The position numbers and the translations under genes were made by a program. A DNA stretch of 9,586 nucleotides from Pseudomonadota bacterium (GTDB lineage Bacteria > Pseudomonadota > Gammaproteobacteria > Burkholderiales > Thiobacillaceae), in assembly GCA_021791235.1 (NCBI GenBank), contig JAJYXA010000037.1:1-9586 (forward strand), in the 5' to 3' direction. Below, in pieces: positions 1 through 6,702 of this stretch (its first letter is position 1; the number at the start of each line of letters is the position of its first letter). The notes beneath the pieces were generated by a model. It did not search any database. It worked only from the letters and a program-made list of their open reading frames with translations, and had not been told where the DNA came from.

Positions 1-332
1 GTCAGCCCCAGCACCGCGGCGGATACATACGGATTGAAACTCGTGCTGACGCCGAGGGCGAAACAGGCAGTGAGTCCGAGGGAACATGTGGCCAGCGTCA
101 CCATCCGGTGCGGGATGGACGTGTGCGGCATGTACAGGATGACCAAGGCGCCGATGCTCGCAAGAACCCCGGAATCGAAACGGCCGAAATGAACCCCGAT
201 CAGCGCCGGAAAGCCCACGCAGAGCGAGGCGAGGAAGGGAATGTGCCAAGGGCGGGTGGACGGTTTCCAGGCCAGCAGCGACATGACGTCCTGCAGCAGC
301 CTGTGGCCTAAAGAGGGAGGGTTCGCGTGCAT
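1..332 (-). CDS. FUSC-family inner membrane protein, N-terminal fragment
   Basis: The reading frame runs off the left edge, so only about 110 N-terminal residues are visible. After a short cytoplasmic-looking start (MHANPPSLGHR) there are three hydrophobic segments at about residues 31-47, 55-69 and 77-97. The pattern of a conserved Gly-Ala step followed by a Tyr-Met-Pro turn (GALVILYMPHTSIPHRM) resembles the N-terminal membrane domain of FUSC/YccS/AaeB-type proteins, which are putative exporters of aromatic acids and similar compounds. An in-frame ATG at 353 would add seven residues; neither start has a convincing ribosome binding site. The gene begins 20-41 bp after the macrodomain gene on the same strand, so it may be the last visible member of that unit. 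The family call rests on a fragment and could change once the C-terminal half is seen. Confidence 0.6.
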   Translation of the reverse strand, partial: MHANPPSLGHRLLQDVMSLLAWKPSTRPWHIPFLASLCVGFPALIGVHFGRFDSGVLASIGALVILYMPHTSIPHRMVTLATCSLGLTACFALGVSTSFNPYVSAAVLGL

Positions 333-373
333 GAACCCGGAGCATAACGCCATTTGACCGGGCCATTCAGAAA

Positions 374-892
374 CTAGGTCGCTGTCTGGCTGAGCAGTCT
401 TTCATAGACCGCCAGGCCATCGGCCGAATGGCAGCAGAAGATGACTTCCCGGATCCCGGGGGACACGTAGGTCGCCGCGCGGACCGTGGCAATGGCGATC
501 CGGGCAGCGGGCTCGAACGGGTAGCCGTAAGCTCCCGTGCTGATGGCGGGGAGAGCCAGCGTGCGGATGCCGTGCTGTGCGGCAAGCTTGATCGCGCGGC
601 GGTAGCACGACGCCAGCAGTTCAGGTTCACCGTGTTCGCCGCCATGCCACACCGGGCCGACGGCATGGATCACGAAGCGGGCTGGCAGGCGATAGCCTTG
701 CGTGAGTTTGGCATCGCCGGTCGGGCATCCGCCCAGCAGCCGGCATGCCTCCAGCAACGCCGGCCCGGCCGCACGATGGATCGCGCCATCGACGCCACCG
801 CCGCCGAGCAGCGACGAATTGGCCGCGTTGACGATGGCGTCGACCTGGAGCGTGGCGATGTCGGCCTGAACGGCGTGCAGGGTGGCGGGCAT
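374..892 (-). CDS. Macrodomain protein, O-acetyl-ADP-ribose deacetylase type
   Basis: This 172-residue protein is a single macrodomain of the MacroD/YmdB class, which binds ADP-ribose and hydrolyses O-acetyl-ADP-ribose or removes mono-ADP-ribose from proteins in the cytoplasm. Visible motifs in order are Ala-Asp-Ile near residues 10-12 (adenine contact), DAIVNAANSSLLGGGGVDGA at 18-37 containing the catalytic-loop Asn and Asp, HAVGP at 76-80, and ISTGAYGYP at 117-125 (phosphate-binding loop). All hallmark residues of an active MacroD enzyme seem present, and the length fits a stand-alone domain. The ATG at 892 is preceded by a GAGG about 8 bases upstream. The gene starts 16 bp after the lipocalin stop, suggesting a shared transcript. 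No ADP-ribosyltransferase or sirtuin lies beside it, so its target is unknown. Confidence 0.93.
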   Translation of the reverse strand: MPATLHAVQADIATLQVDAIVNAANSSLLGGGGVDGAIHRAAGPALLEACRLLGGCPTGDAKLTQGYRLPARFVIHAVGPVWHGGEHGEPELLASCYRRAIKLAAQHGIRTLALPAISTGAYGYPFEPAARIAIATVRAATYVSPGIREVIFCCHSADGLAVYERLLSQTAT

Positions 893-908
893 GGCGACTG
901 CCTCGGCG

Positions 909-1439
909 TCAAGGCGCCGCGCTGGTCTGCGGGGTCATGATGAACGCATGCCGGTCGAATCCGAGCACCGCGGCCCGTGCCAGCAATGCCTCCAGCGTCG
1001 CCGCGTCGAGCTTGGGCTGCCGTGCCAGAATCCATGCATAGTGGCGGCCCGGTTCGCCCACCAGCGCCCAGCGGTAGTCCGGATCGAGGTCAAGAATCCA
1101 GTAGTCGCCATAGAAGGTGCGGAAGAAACTCACCCGCAGCCTGGTGCCCTGGCTTCCCGCCACGACCTTGGCGATGCCATCGGCCTGCTCGATCTTGCCG
1201 TCTGCAGTACGGCACCGGTTCACCACCTTGACCGCCTTCCCATCCGGGCGATACGTTGCCCGGGTATCCGAAACGCACATCGCCTGGAAGCGGTTGGGAA
1301 GCCGCGCGATCTCGTACCACGTGCCGTAATAGCGCTCGAGATCGACCGCCGGGACGGTCGCGAGGGGGGCATGGGTGGATGTGCAGGCACCCAGCAAGAC
1401 TACGGCGCCGATGCCCACAAGGTATGGAAAGAATTTCAT
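909..1439 (-). CDS. blc: Blc-type outer membrane lipocalin lipoprotein
   Basis: A 176-residue bacterial lipocalin. It starts with a lipoprotein signal peptide: Lys2, a hydrophobic stretch, then the lipobox L-G-A-C with the lipidated cysteine at residue 19. Residue 20 is Thr rather than Asp, consistent with outer membrane sorting. The lipocalin signature G-T-W-Y-E-I-A-R is at residues 39-46, followed by LPNRFQ, and the strand motif GDYWILDLDPDYRWALVGEP is present further on. Blc proteins bind fatty acids and lysophospholipids and are linked to membrane maintenance under stress. I chose the ATG at 1439 because the signal peptide starts there; the frame stays open further upstream but that extension is not protein-like. 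The ribosome binding site is weak. It lies 46 bp after the small membrane-protein gene and 16 bp before the macrodomain gene. Confidence 0.92.
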   Translation of the reverse strand: MKFFPYLVGIGAVVLLGACTSTHAPLATVPAVDLERYYGTWYEIARLPNRFQAMCVSDTRATYRPDGKAVKVVNRCRTADGKIEQADGIAKVVAGSQGTRLRVSFFRTFYGDYWILDLDPDYRWALVGEPGRHYAWILARQPKLDAATLEALLARAAVLGFDRHAFIMTPQTSAAP

Positions 1440-1485
1440 GAGCCGGTGTCCCGCGTTTTGGCCATGCGATGAGGAAACGGCACGC

Positions 1486-1683
1486 TCAGATCCTGACGAA
1501 ATAGGGGAGGGCGATGAGCGCGACCCCGATCGCGACCAGCAGGATCGTGTTGGAAACGAAATACGGGAAGACCATGAGGGCCAGACCGGAGAACAGCGGG
1601 ACGACGGCTTGCTGCTTCTTGCCGTACAGGAAGAAGCCAAGGCCGGCAGAGCCGAAAAGCAAACCCCAGAGAAGTGACGACAT
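1486..1683 (-). CDS. Small conserved membrane protein (65 aa), function unknown
   Basis: A 65-residue, very hydrophobic protein with two or three membrane segments (about residues 4-20, 27-43 and 46-63). A short basic loop G-K-K-Q lies at 21-24, and F-P-Y-F-V-S-N at 39-45 and L-P-Y-F-V-R-I at the C-terminus form a repeated Pro-Tyr-Phe-Val motif. It resembles a small family found in proteobacteria that databases sometimes label 'amino acid transport protein'; I know of no experimental support for that label, so I treat the function as unknown. The ATG at 1683 fits the hydrophobic start best; an in-frame ATG at 1728 would add 15 unlike residues. It may be the first gene of the unit that continues into the lipocalin and macrodomain genes. 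Confidence 0.75.
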   Translation of the reverse strand: MSSLLWGLLFGSAGLGFFLYGKKQQAVVPLFSGLALMVFPYFVSNTILLVAIGVALIALPYFVRI

Positions 1684-1797
1684 GCTCAATTTGGTTGACC
1701 TCACACATGACTTTAACGGGTTGCCCAAACCCTATGCCCCTGCAACGGGTCTGTCCAGATCCTTGTGGCCAGTCACATACGCCCCGGCCCGAACACA

Positions 1798-2391
1798 TCA
1801 TCGAGCCGGCGCGCGATCCGTCAGGTCGGCCATCTGATCCACATCCCGCATGATCCCGGGGTCGTCCGTCTCGCACCGCACGATCGCTTCGGGAAAAGCC
1901 GCCACGATCCGCCGTGCCCCTTCGTCGCCAGTCAACGCCGTGAGTTGCTCACCCCACTGGCGGGCAAAGCCTACCGGGTGCCCCCGGCGCCCCCGGTATT
2001 CCGGGACCACGATACTGCCGCCGGCGCGCAGGGCCGTTGCCACGTGGCCGTAGCTGGCGGGTGCGATGTAGGGCATGTCCGCCAGTGCGACGATCCAGCC
2101 TGCAGCATCTGCTGCGGCGCGGACGCCTGCTCCCAGGCTGAGGCCCATCCCGAGGCGGGCGTCTGCGCTGACCACGAGTTCGAAGCCTTCTGCAGCCAGC
2201 AGTTCCGCCAGCCGGTCGCTGCCCGGCCGCACCACTGCCAGCACGCGGTCGCAGGCCGGGCGTAGCCGCTGCGCGGCGGCCAGCCCCAGTGGGGTGGTGT
2301 CGGCCAGTGGGTACAGCAGTTTGTCGCTGCCGAAGCGGGAGCCGCTGCCGGCCGCCAGAAGAATGCCGACGATGGGGGCTGCTGGCGCCAT
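1798..2391 (-). CDS. mocA: MocA-like molybdenum cofactor cytidylyltransferase
   Basis: This 197-residue nucleotidyltransferase belongs to the NTP_transf_3 group. MocA transfers CMP from CTP to molybdopterin to give the cytosine-dinucleotide cofactor used by bacterial xanthine-oxidase-family enzymes. Visible motifs are the nucleotide-binding loop [16 protein letters not shown] at residues 11-26, the metal-site A-D-M-P at 104-107, G-H-P-V-G-F at 137-142 and G-D-E-G-A-R-R at 155-161. The N-terminal loop resembles the CTP-using MocA more than the GTP-using MobA, but this is a judgement from pattern. The start at 2391 lies 5 bp after the xdhC stop, so translation is probably coupled. It is the last gene of the molybdoenzyme operon and presumably supplies the cofactor to the large subunit encoded at 3404-5608. 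Confidence 0.87.
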   Translation of the reverse strand: MAPAAPIVGILLAAGSGSRFGSDKLLYPLADTTPLGLAAAQRLRPACDRVLAVVRPGSDRLAELLAAEGFELVVSADARLGMGLSLGAGVRAAADAAGWIVALADMPYIAPASYGHVATALRAGGSIVVPEYRGRRGHPVGFARQWGEQLTALTGDEGARRIVAAFPEAIVRCETDDPGIMRDVDQMADLTDRAPAR

Positions 2392-2396
2392 CCGGC

Positions 2397-3401
2397 TCAG
2401 TCGATGCGGCAGCTGGAACGGTCCGCCACAGGTTGCTGCTCGATGGCCGGGGATGGCTGGATGCCGTTCTTGATCGCGGTGATCTCGGCGAGGATGGAGA
2501 CGGCGATTTCCGGCGGCGTGCGGCTGCCGATGGTCAGCCCCACCGGGCCGTGCAGCCGCACCACCTCGGCTTCCGAAAGGTCGAAATGCTGCAGCAACCG
2601 TTCCCGGCGCCTGGCATTGTTGGCGCGCGAGCCAAGGGCACCGACGTAGAAGGCCGGCGACTTGAGGGCTTCGAGCAGGGCCATGTCGTCGAGCTTGGGG
2701 TCGTGAGTCAGGGCTACCACGGCGCTGCGAGGGTCGAGGGCAAGGTCCACCACGACGTTGTCCGGCATGCCCGCCACCAGGGTGGCGCCCGGGACGTCCC
2801 AGTCGGCGCTGTATTCGACGCGCGGGTCGCAGATCAGCACCTGGTAGTCCAGCGCCTGGGCCATGGATGCGAGGTAGCGGGAGATCTGGCCGGCGCCGAT
2901 GATCAGCAGGCGCCAGGCCGGGCCGTGCAGGGTGGTCAGGCAGCGTCCGTCCCAGCTGAGCTGATCGCTGCGGCAGCCGTCGCGGATGGCCACTGTGCCG
3001 GCGTCGATGTCGATGCTGCGCAGCGCCAGTTGCCCGGCGGCGATGCGTTGCGCCAGTTCGCTCAACAAGGCGACGTCGGGGGCCGGTTCGATCACCAGTT
3101 CGAGGAGTCCGCCGCAGGGCAGGCCGAAGCGGTGCGCCTCGTCCTGCGTCACCCCGTAGCGTTGGAGGAACGGTCGGGTGCCGTTGAACTCGCCGGCAGC
3201 CATGCGAATGATCAGGTCGTCCTCGATGCAGCCGCCGGATACCGAGCCCTGCACCCGGCCGTCGTCGCGCAGCGCCATCCAGGCCCCGGGGGGGCGCGGC
3301 GCCGAGCCCCAGGTGCGGGCCACGGTGACGAGGGCGTAGCGATGCCCATCGCCCGCCCAGCGACGGGCCGCTGCCAGCACTTCGCTGCCCTGGCTGTCCA
3401 T
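2397..3401 (-). CDS. xdhC: XdhC-family molybdenum cofactor maturation factor
   Basis: A 334-residue protein with the two-domain XdhC/CoxI layout. The N-terminal domain has W-G-S-A-P-R-P-P-G at residues 31-39, the conserved G-S-V-S-G-G-C-I-E at 52-60 with Cys58, and L-P-C-G-G at 94-98. The C-terminal Rossmann-like domain has L-L-I-I-G-A-G-Q at 165-172, A-L-T-H-D-P-K near 230, Y-V-G-A-L-G-S-R near 262 and [10 protein letters not shown] near 301. XdhC proteins bind the molybdenum cofactor, help place the terminal sulfido ligand on it and insert it into xanthine-oxidase-family enzymes. The ATG at 3401 follows the large-subunit stop with only two bases between (TGA-GC-ATG), a translational-coupling arrangement. 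The frame remains open for another 108 codons upstream inside the large-subunit gene; I reject that extension as a high-GC shadow. Confidence 0.92.
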   Translation of the reverse strand: MDSQGSEVLAAARRWAGDGHRYALVTVARTWGSAPRPPGAWMALRDDGRVQGSVSGGCIEDDLIIRMAAGEFNGTRPFLQRYGVTQDEAHRFGLPCGGLLELVIEPAPDVALLSELAQRIAAGQLALRSIDIDAGTVAIRDGCRSDQLSWDGRCLTTLHGPAWRLLIIGAGQISRYLASMAQALDYQVLICDPRVEYSADWDVPGATLVAGMPDNVVVDLALDPRSAVVALTHDPKLDDMALLEALKSPAFYVGALGSRANNARRRERLLQHFDLSEAEVVRLHGPVGLTIGSRTPPEIAVSILAEITAIKNGIQPSPAIEQQPVADRSSCRID

Positions 3402-3403
3402 GC

Positions 3404-5608
3404 TCAGGCGGCCAGTTCGGCGGAATTGAAGGGCAGGCGCGTGAGATGCTTGCCGGTTGCAGCGGCGATGGCATTGGCCACCGCCGGTGCGGCCGGCGGC
3501 ACGCCGGGCTCGCCGATCCCGGTGGGCGCTGCGTTCGAGGGCACGATATGCACGTCCACCACCGGCATCTCGTGGATGCGCAGCGGCGGATAGCCGTCGA
3601 AGTTGCCCTGTTCCACGCGGCCTTCCTTGAGCGTGATCTCGCCATGCAGGGCGGCCGAGAGGGCAAAGCCGACCGCCCCTTCCACCTGGGCGCGGACGTT
3701 GTCCGGGTTGATGGCGATGCCGCAATCCACCGCGCAGACCATGCGGTCGACCTTGACGCTGCCGTCCTTGCCAACCGTCACCTCGGCCACCTCGGCGACA
3801 AAGGTGTTGAAGGACTCATGCACCGCCACGCCGCGGCCGCGGCGTTCGCCGGGCTTGCCCGGCTTGAGCGGCGTGCCCCAGCCGGCCTTCTCGGCCGCCA
3901 GTTTCAGCACGCCGGCATGGCGCGGATGCCTGGCGAGGAGTTCCAGGCGCAGCGCCACCGGGTCCTTGCCCATCGCCGCAGCCACCTGGTCGAGAAAGGT
4001 CTCGGTGGAATAGGCGGTGTGGGAGGAGCCGACCGAGCGCCACCACAGCACCGGCACCGGGATGTCCTGCGGCGTGTGCAGGTCCACCTTCAGGTTGGGA
4101 ATGGCGTAGGGCAGGTTGGCGGCGCCTTCCACCGACACCAGGTCGACGCCGTCCTTGATCATGCCGCTCGCGAAGGGGGAGCCGGCCATGATGGACTGGC
4201 CCACCAGGCGGTGGCGCCAGCCGGTCAGCCTGCCGTCGCCGTCCAGGGCGGCCTCCAGCGCATGATGAAACAGCGGCCGGTAGTAGCCCGCGCGCATGTC
4301 GTCCTCGCGCATCCAGACCAGCTTCACTGGCGCCTTGCCGCCGGTCGCCTTGACGATATGGGCGGCTTCGAGCACGTAGTCGGACTGGCTGCTGGCGCGC
4401 CGCCCGAAGCTGCCGCCGGCGTACAGCATGTGGATGGTCACCTGCTCCGGCTTGAGGCCGAAGAGGCCGGCCAGGGCGTGCTGGTCCCCGGTCTGCATCT
4501 GCTCGCCGTTCCATACCTCGCAGCGCCCGTCACTGAGCCGGATCACGCAGTTCATCGGTTCCATCGCGGCGTGCGCCAGGTAAGGGAAATCGTAGCTGGC
4601 ACGAATGACTTTGGCGGCCTTGCCGAAGGCCTGGTCCGCGTCGCCGCTCTGGTGCGCGACGAGGCCCGGTGTCTTGGCCAGTTCCTTGTAGCGGGCGAGG
4701 ATCTCGTCGCTGCCGAGCCTGAAGGCATGGCTTTCGTCCCAGCTCACTGCGAGCGCGTCGCGTCCTTTCTTCGCGCTCCAGGTGTCGGTGGCCAGCACGG
4801 CCACTCCCTGGGGAATCTGCACCACGTCGACCACGCCCTTCACCGCCTTGGCGCGGCCGGCGTCGAAGGATTTGACCGTGGCGCCGAAGCGCGGCGGGTG
4901 CGCCACCACCGCCACCAGCATGTCCGGCAGCTGCACGTCCTGGGTGAAGTGGGCCTGGCCGTTGGTCTTGTCGACGCTGTCCTTGCGCCTCACCTGCTTG
5001 CCGATCAGGCGGAAATCCTTGGGGGCTTTCAATTTCAGGTCGGTGGGCACGGGCTGCTTCGCGGCCAGTTCGGCCAGCTCGCCGAACGTGGCCCGTTGCT
5101 TCGATTTCGCGTGGCTGACCACGCCATCGCGTACCGCGATCTCGGCAACAGGCACACCCCACTGCTGCGCCGCGGCGCCGGCCAGCATGGCACGGCCGGC
5201 CGCCCCGGCACGGCGCAACTGCTCCCAGGAATTGGCCATCGCGGTGCTGCCGCCGGTTCCCTGGGCGGGACCCCAGAACAGGTTGTTGTAGCGCTTGGCG
5301 TCGGCCGGCGCGCCTTCGATGCGCACCGTCTTCCAGTCCGCATCCAGTTCCTCCGCCAGGATGGTGGCGAGCCCGGTGTAGGTACCCTGGCCCATTTCCA
5401 GATGCTTGGAGATAACCGTCACGCTGTTGTCGGCGCCGATGCGGAGGAAGGCGTTGGGTTCGAAATGGATCGGGCCGACCGCGCCTTCGCCGGCCTTGCC
5501 GGGGCCGGCGGCCGCAGCATCGGCAAGGCCGGGCAGGAAAAATCCGAGCGTGAGGCCGGCGCTGCCCTGCAGGAAACGACGGCGGCTGAGGTTTTCGAGT
5601 GTGTTCAT
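3404..5608 (-). CDS. Molybdopterin-binding large subunit of a periplasmic Mo-hydroxylase (IorB/CoxL type)
   Basis: A 734-residue xanthine-oxidase-family catalytic subunit that most resembles the beta subunit of isoquinoline 1-oxidoreductase and related aldehyde or N-heterocycle dehydrogenases. It opens with a twin-arginine signal, S-R-R-R-F-L-Q at residues 8-14 followed by a hydrophobic stretch and an A-D-A-A cleavage-like site near 29-32, so the folded enzyme should be exported. Cofactor and active-site motifs include H-L-E-M-G-Q-G-T at 69-76, A-A-M-E-P-M-N at 347-353, G-G-S-F-G-R-R at 398-404 and G-I-G-E-P-G-V-P-P at 697-705, where Glu700 fits the general-base glutamate of the family. The start at 5608 has an AGGAG six bases upstream. 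It lies 14 bp after the [2Fe-2S] subunit gene. The substrate cannot be inferred: the family oxidises aldehydes, N-heterocycles and others. Confidence 0.93.
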   Translation of the reverse strand: MNTLENLSRRRFLQGSAGLTLGFFLPGLADAAAAGPGKAGEGAVGPIHFEPNAFLRIGADNSVTVISKHLEMGQGTYTGLATILAEELDADWKTVRIEGAPADAKRYNNLFWGPAQGTGGSTAMANSWEQLRRAGAAGRAMLAGAAAQQWGVPVAEIAVRDGVVSHAKSKQRATFGELAELAAKQPVPTDLKLKAPKDFRLIGKQVRRKDSVDKTNGQAHFTQDVQLPDMLVAVVAHPPRFGATVKSFDAGRAKAVKGVVDVVQIPQGVAVLATDTWSAKKGRDALAVSWDESHAFRLGSDEILARYKELAKTPGLVAHQSGDADQAFGKAAKVIRASYDFPYLAHAAMEPMNCVIRLSDGRCEVWNGEQMQTGDQHALAGLFGLKPEQVTIHMLYAGGSFGRRASSQSDYVLEAAHIVKATGGKAPVKLVWMREDDMRAGYYRPLFHHALEAALDGDGRLTGWRHRLVGQSIMAGSPFASGMIKDGVDLVSVEGAANLPYAIPNLKVDLHTPQDIPVPVLWWRSVGSSHTAYSTETFLDQVAAAMGKDPVALRLELLARHPRHAGVLKLAAEKAGWGTPLKPGKPGERRGRGVAVHESFNTFVAEVAEVTVGKDGSVKVDRMVCAVDCGIAINPDNVRAQVEGAVGFALSAALHGEITLKEGRVEQGNFDGYPPLRIHEMPVVDVHIVPSNAAPTGIGEPGVPPAAPAVANAIAAATGKHLTRLPFNSAELAA

Positions 5609-5614
5609 CGCGCG

Positions 5615-5619
5615 CTCCT
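5615..5619 (-). promoter_or_regulatory. Ribosome binding site of the Mo-hydroxylase large subunit
   Basis: On the minus strand this reads AGGAG, with six bases between it and the ATG at 5608. It lies between the stop of the [2Fe-2S] subunit gene and the start codon, and supports the chosen start that keeps the whole Tat signal. Confidence 0.8.
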
Positions 5620-5622
5620 AGA

Positions 5623-6081
5623 CTAGACGAGGGCCTTGGCGGCTTCGTGGATCGCCGCGCGGATGCGGACATAGGTCGCGCAACGGCACAGGTTGCCGGA
5701 CATGGCGTTGTCGATGTCAGTGTCGCTGGGCTTGCGGTTCTGGCTCAAGAGCGCCACCGCGCTCATGATCTGGCCGGACTGGCAGTAGCCGCACTGCACC
5801 ACGTCCAGTTTGCGCCAGGCCGCCTGCACCGCCTTGCCGATGCGTTGCGTGTCCACCGCCTCGATGGTGGTGATCTTGCGGCCGGCCACCGCCGATACCG
5901 GCACCACGCAGGAACGCATCGGCGAGCCATCCACAAGCACCGTGCAGGCGCCGCAGAGCGCCTCGCCGCAGCCGTATTTGGTGCCGGTCAGCTGCAGCGT
6001 GTCGCGCAGCGCCCACAGCAGCGGCGTGTCGGGCGCAACGTCGAGTTGCTGCGGTTTGCCATTCACGTTGAGTTGAATCAT
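5623..6081 (-). CDS. [2Fe-2S] iron-sulfur subunit of the Mo-hydroxylase (IorA/CoxS type)
   Basis: This 152-residue protein is the electron-transfer subunit that pairs with the large subunit encoded next to it. The N-terminal plant-ferredoxin-like domain carries Cys38, Cys43, Cys46 and Cys58 (pattern C-x4-C-x2-C-x11-C, in [11 protein letters not shown]). The C-terminal helical domain carries Cys97, Cys100, Cys132 and Cys134 (C-x2-C-x31-C-x-C, in Q-C-G-Y-C-Q-S-G-Q and N-L-C-R-C). Both clusters are thus complete. There is no signal peptide; in this family the small subunit travels with the Tat signal of its partner. A TTG at 6087 is in frame, but the AGGAG eight bases before the ATG at 6081 favours the latter. 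It is the first gene of the operon that continues through the large subunit, xdhC and mocA. No FAD-binding subunit gene is present. Confidence 0.95.
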   Translation of the reverse strand: MIQLNVNGKPQQLDVAPDTPLLWALRDTLQLTGTKYGCGEALCGACTVLVDGSPMRSCVVPVSAVAGRKITTIEAVDTQRIGKAVQAAWRKLDVVQCGYCQSGQIMSAVALLSQNRKPSDTDIDNAMSGNLCRCATYVRIRAAIHEAAKALV

Positions 6082-6172
6082 GGGCAAGACTCCTCAGAGG
6101 ATAGATGAATACCGCAGGACGGCTTGGCGACGGCAGAGTGCATTCGATGACAGCGTTACACTGATCCGGTCA

Positions 6173-6194
6173 TTCTAGAAGATCAATTGTTGAT
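6173..6194. promoter_or_regulatory. Palindrome-rich stretch upstream of the Mo-hydroxylase operon (possible operator)
   Basis: Two small palindromes sit about 92-113 bp upstream of the iron-sulfur subunit start. TTCTAGAA (6173-6180) is a perfect 8-mer palindrome, and ATCAATTGTTGAT (6182-6194) has perfect 5-base arms around a 3-base centre. This AT-rich patch stands out from GC-rich surroundings and is where a regulator site would be expected. No regulator gene is visible in the window, and I could not place a convincing sigma-70 promoter here, so this is a weak call. Confidence 0.3.
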
Positions 6195-6206
6195 TGCAGG
6201 TATCGT

Positions 6207-6470
6207 TTAATCCTGCGCCCCGGGTTGCTCGTGTGAACGCTTTCTGCGGAGGTTGCCTTGCCACTGGCAACCAGGCTGCGTGCAACGGAATCGGCGCTGC
6301 CTGACGAACAGGTTCAGGATGCGGTCGATGAAGCGCCGGCGGATCCGGACCAGGCCGGATTGCCCGCAGATCGGGCACGTATACGCGTCTAGGCTGGCAT
6401 CCTTGGGTGCCGGGTGGGCGCTGCTTTCCGGAGCGTATGCGTTCGCTGCCGAGTGGGCATGATCGATCAT
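6207..6470 (-). CDS. Small basic zinc-ribbon protein, function unknown
   Basis: An 87-residue protein. The first 30 residues are rich in Ala, His, Pro and Ser and look disordered. A putative zinc ribbon follows, with T-C-P-I-C-G at residues 31-36 (Cys32, Cys35) and F-R-C-T-Q-P-G-C-Q-W at 61-70 (Cys63, Cys68). Between the two knuckles is a basic, amphipathic stretch R-R-R-F-I-D-R-I-L-N-L-F-V, and the C-terminus is also basic (R-R-K-R). Such features would suit nucleic-acid or protein binding, but I do not recognise a characterised family. The ATG at 6470 is preceded by a GGGG eight bases upstream. The same frame stays open to 6668, but that extension does not resemble protein. It is on the same strand as the flanking genes, 125 bp before the molybdoenzyme operon. 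Confidence 0.68.
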   Translation of the reverse strand: MIDHAHSAANAYAPESSAHPAPKDASLDAYTCPICGQSGLVRIRRRFIDRILNLFVRQRRFRCTQPGCQWQGNLRRKRSHEQPGAQD

Positions 6471-6676
6471 GCCGATCCCCACGGGAAGGTTCGGGGCGAT
6501 GTCAGGCGATGCTGGAAAAAACAGGGGCGTTGGATCACGTCGTCTGGAATAGGAAAGTATCAATGCGGCCGGGCTGCATGGGGGGATTGACCTGCCTGGG
6601 ACAGTCCGGTTCCGTGCCAGCGAGACAGCCAGCGCATTCATGAACGCCCCCGGGCTCTTGGGCCGCACCCGACGAC

Positions 6677-6702
6677 CGCGCCGCGCGGATCAGCGCGGCG
6701 CG
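6677..6702. terminator. Strong GC hairpin across the stop codon of the LysM L,D-transpeptidase
   Basis: A perfect 10-bp inverted repeat (CGCGCCGCGC / GCGCGGCGCG) with a 6-base loop. The loop contains the TGA stop of the minus-strand gene ending at 6690. No T-run follows on either strand, so this is not a textbook intrinsic terminator; it may stabilise the mRNA 3' end or act with Rho. Chance is possible in GC-rich coding sequence, but ten uninterrupted pairs at exactly the gene end is notable. Confidence 0.4.

Noticed and set aside
428..1472. Overlapping plus-strand frames opposite the macrodomain and lipocalin genes
   Set aside because: They are antisense shadows; the minus-strand products show full macrodomain and lipocalin signatures.
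1715..1750. Short repeats (AACGGGT twice, and a GGGTT/AACCC hairpin) in the gap between mocA and the small membrane-protein gene
   Set aside because: The arms are only five to seven bases with no T-run or promoter match, so chance is a sufficient explanation.
3402..3725. A 108-codon N-terminal extension of XdhC
   Set aside because: It overlaps the conserved C-terminus of the molybdopterin subunit, including the G-I-G-E-P-G motif, and has no protein-like pattern; the ATG at 3401 gives a normal family length.
1798..3774. A 658-codon frame that would fuse a long N-terminal extension to the MocA-like protein
   Set aside because: The part upstream of 2391 runs out of frame through xdhC and the end of the large-subunit gene and is Arg/Pro/Gly-rich with no motif. 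MocA is complete from 2391.
3446..5626. A 726-codon plus-strand open frame opposite the molybdopterin subunit gene
   Set aside because: It mirrors the minus-strand gene almost end to end, carries no recognisable domain, and is rich in His, Arg, Gly and Ala as expected of an antisense frame in GC-rich DNA. The minus strand has complete family motifs.
6471..6668. Upstream in-frame extension of the zinc-ribbon protein (66 codons) or a separate small gene
   Set aside because: The translation has no motif or hydrophobic pattern and no ribosome binding site, while the ATG at 6470 has a plausible one. I treat this 219-bp gap as non-coding apart from the hairpin at its upstream end.
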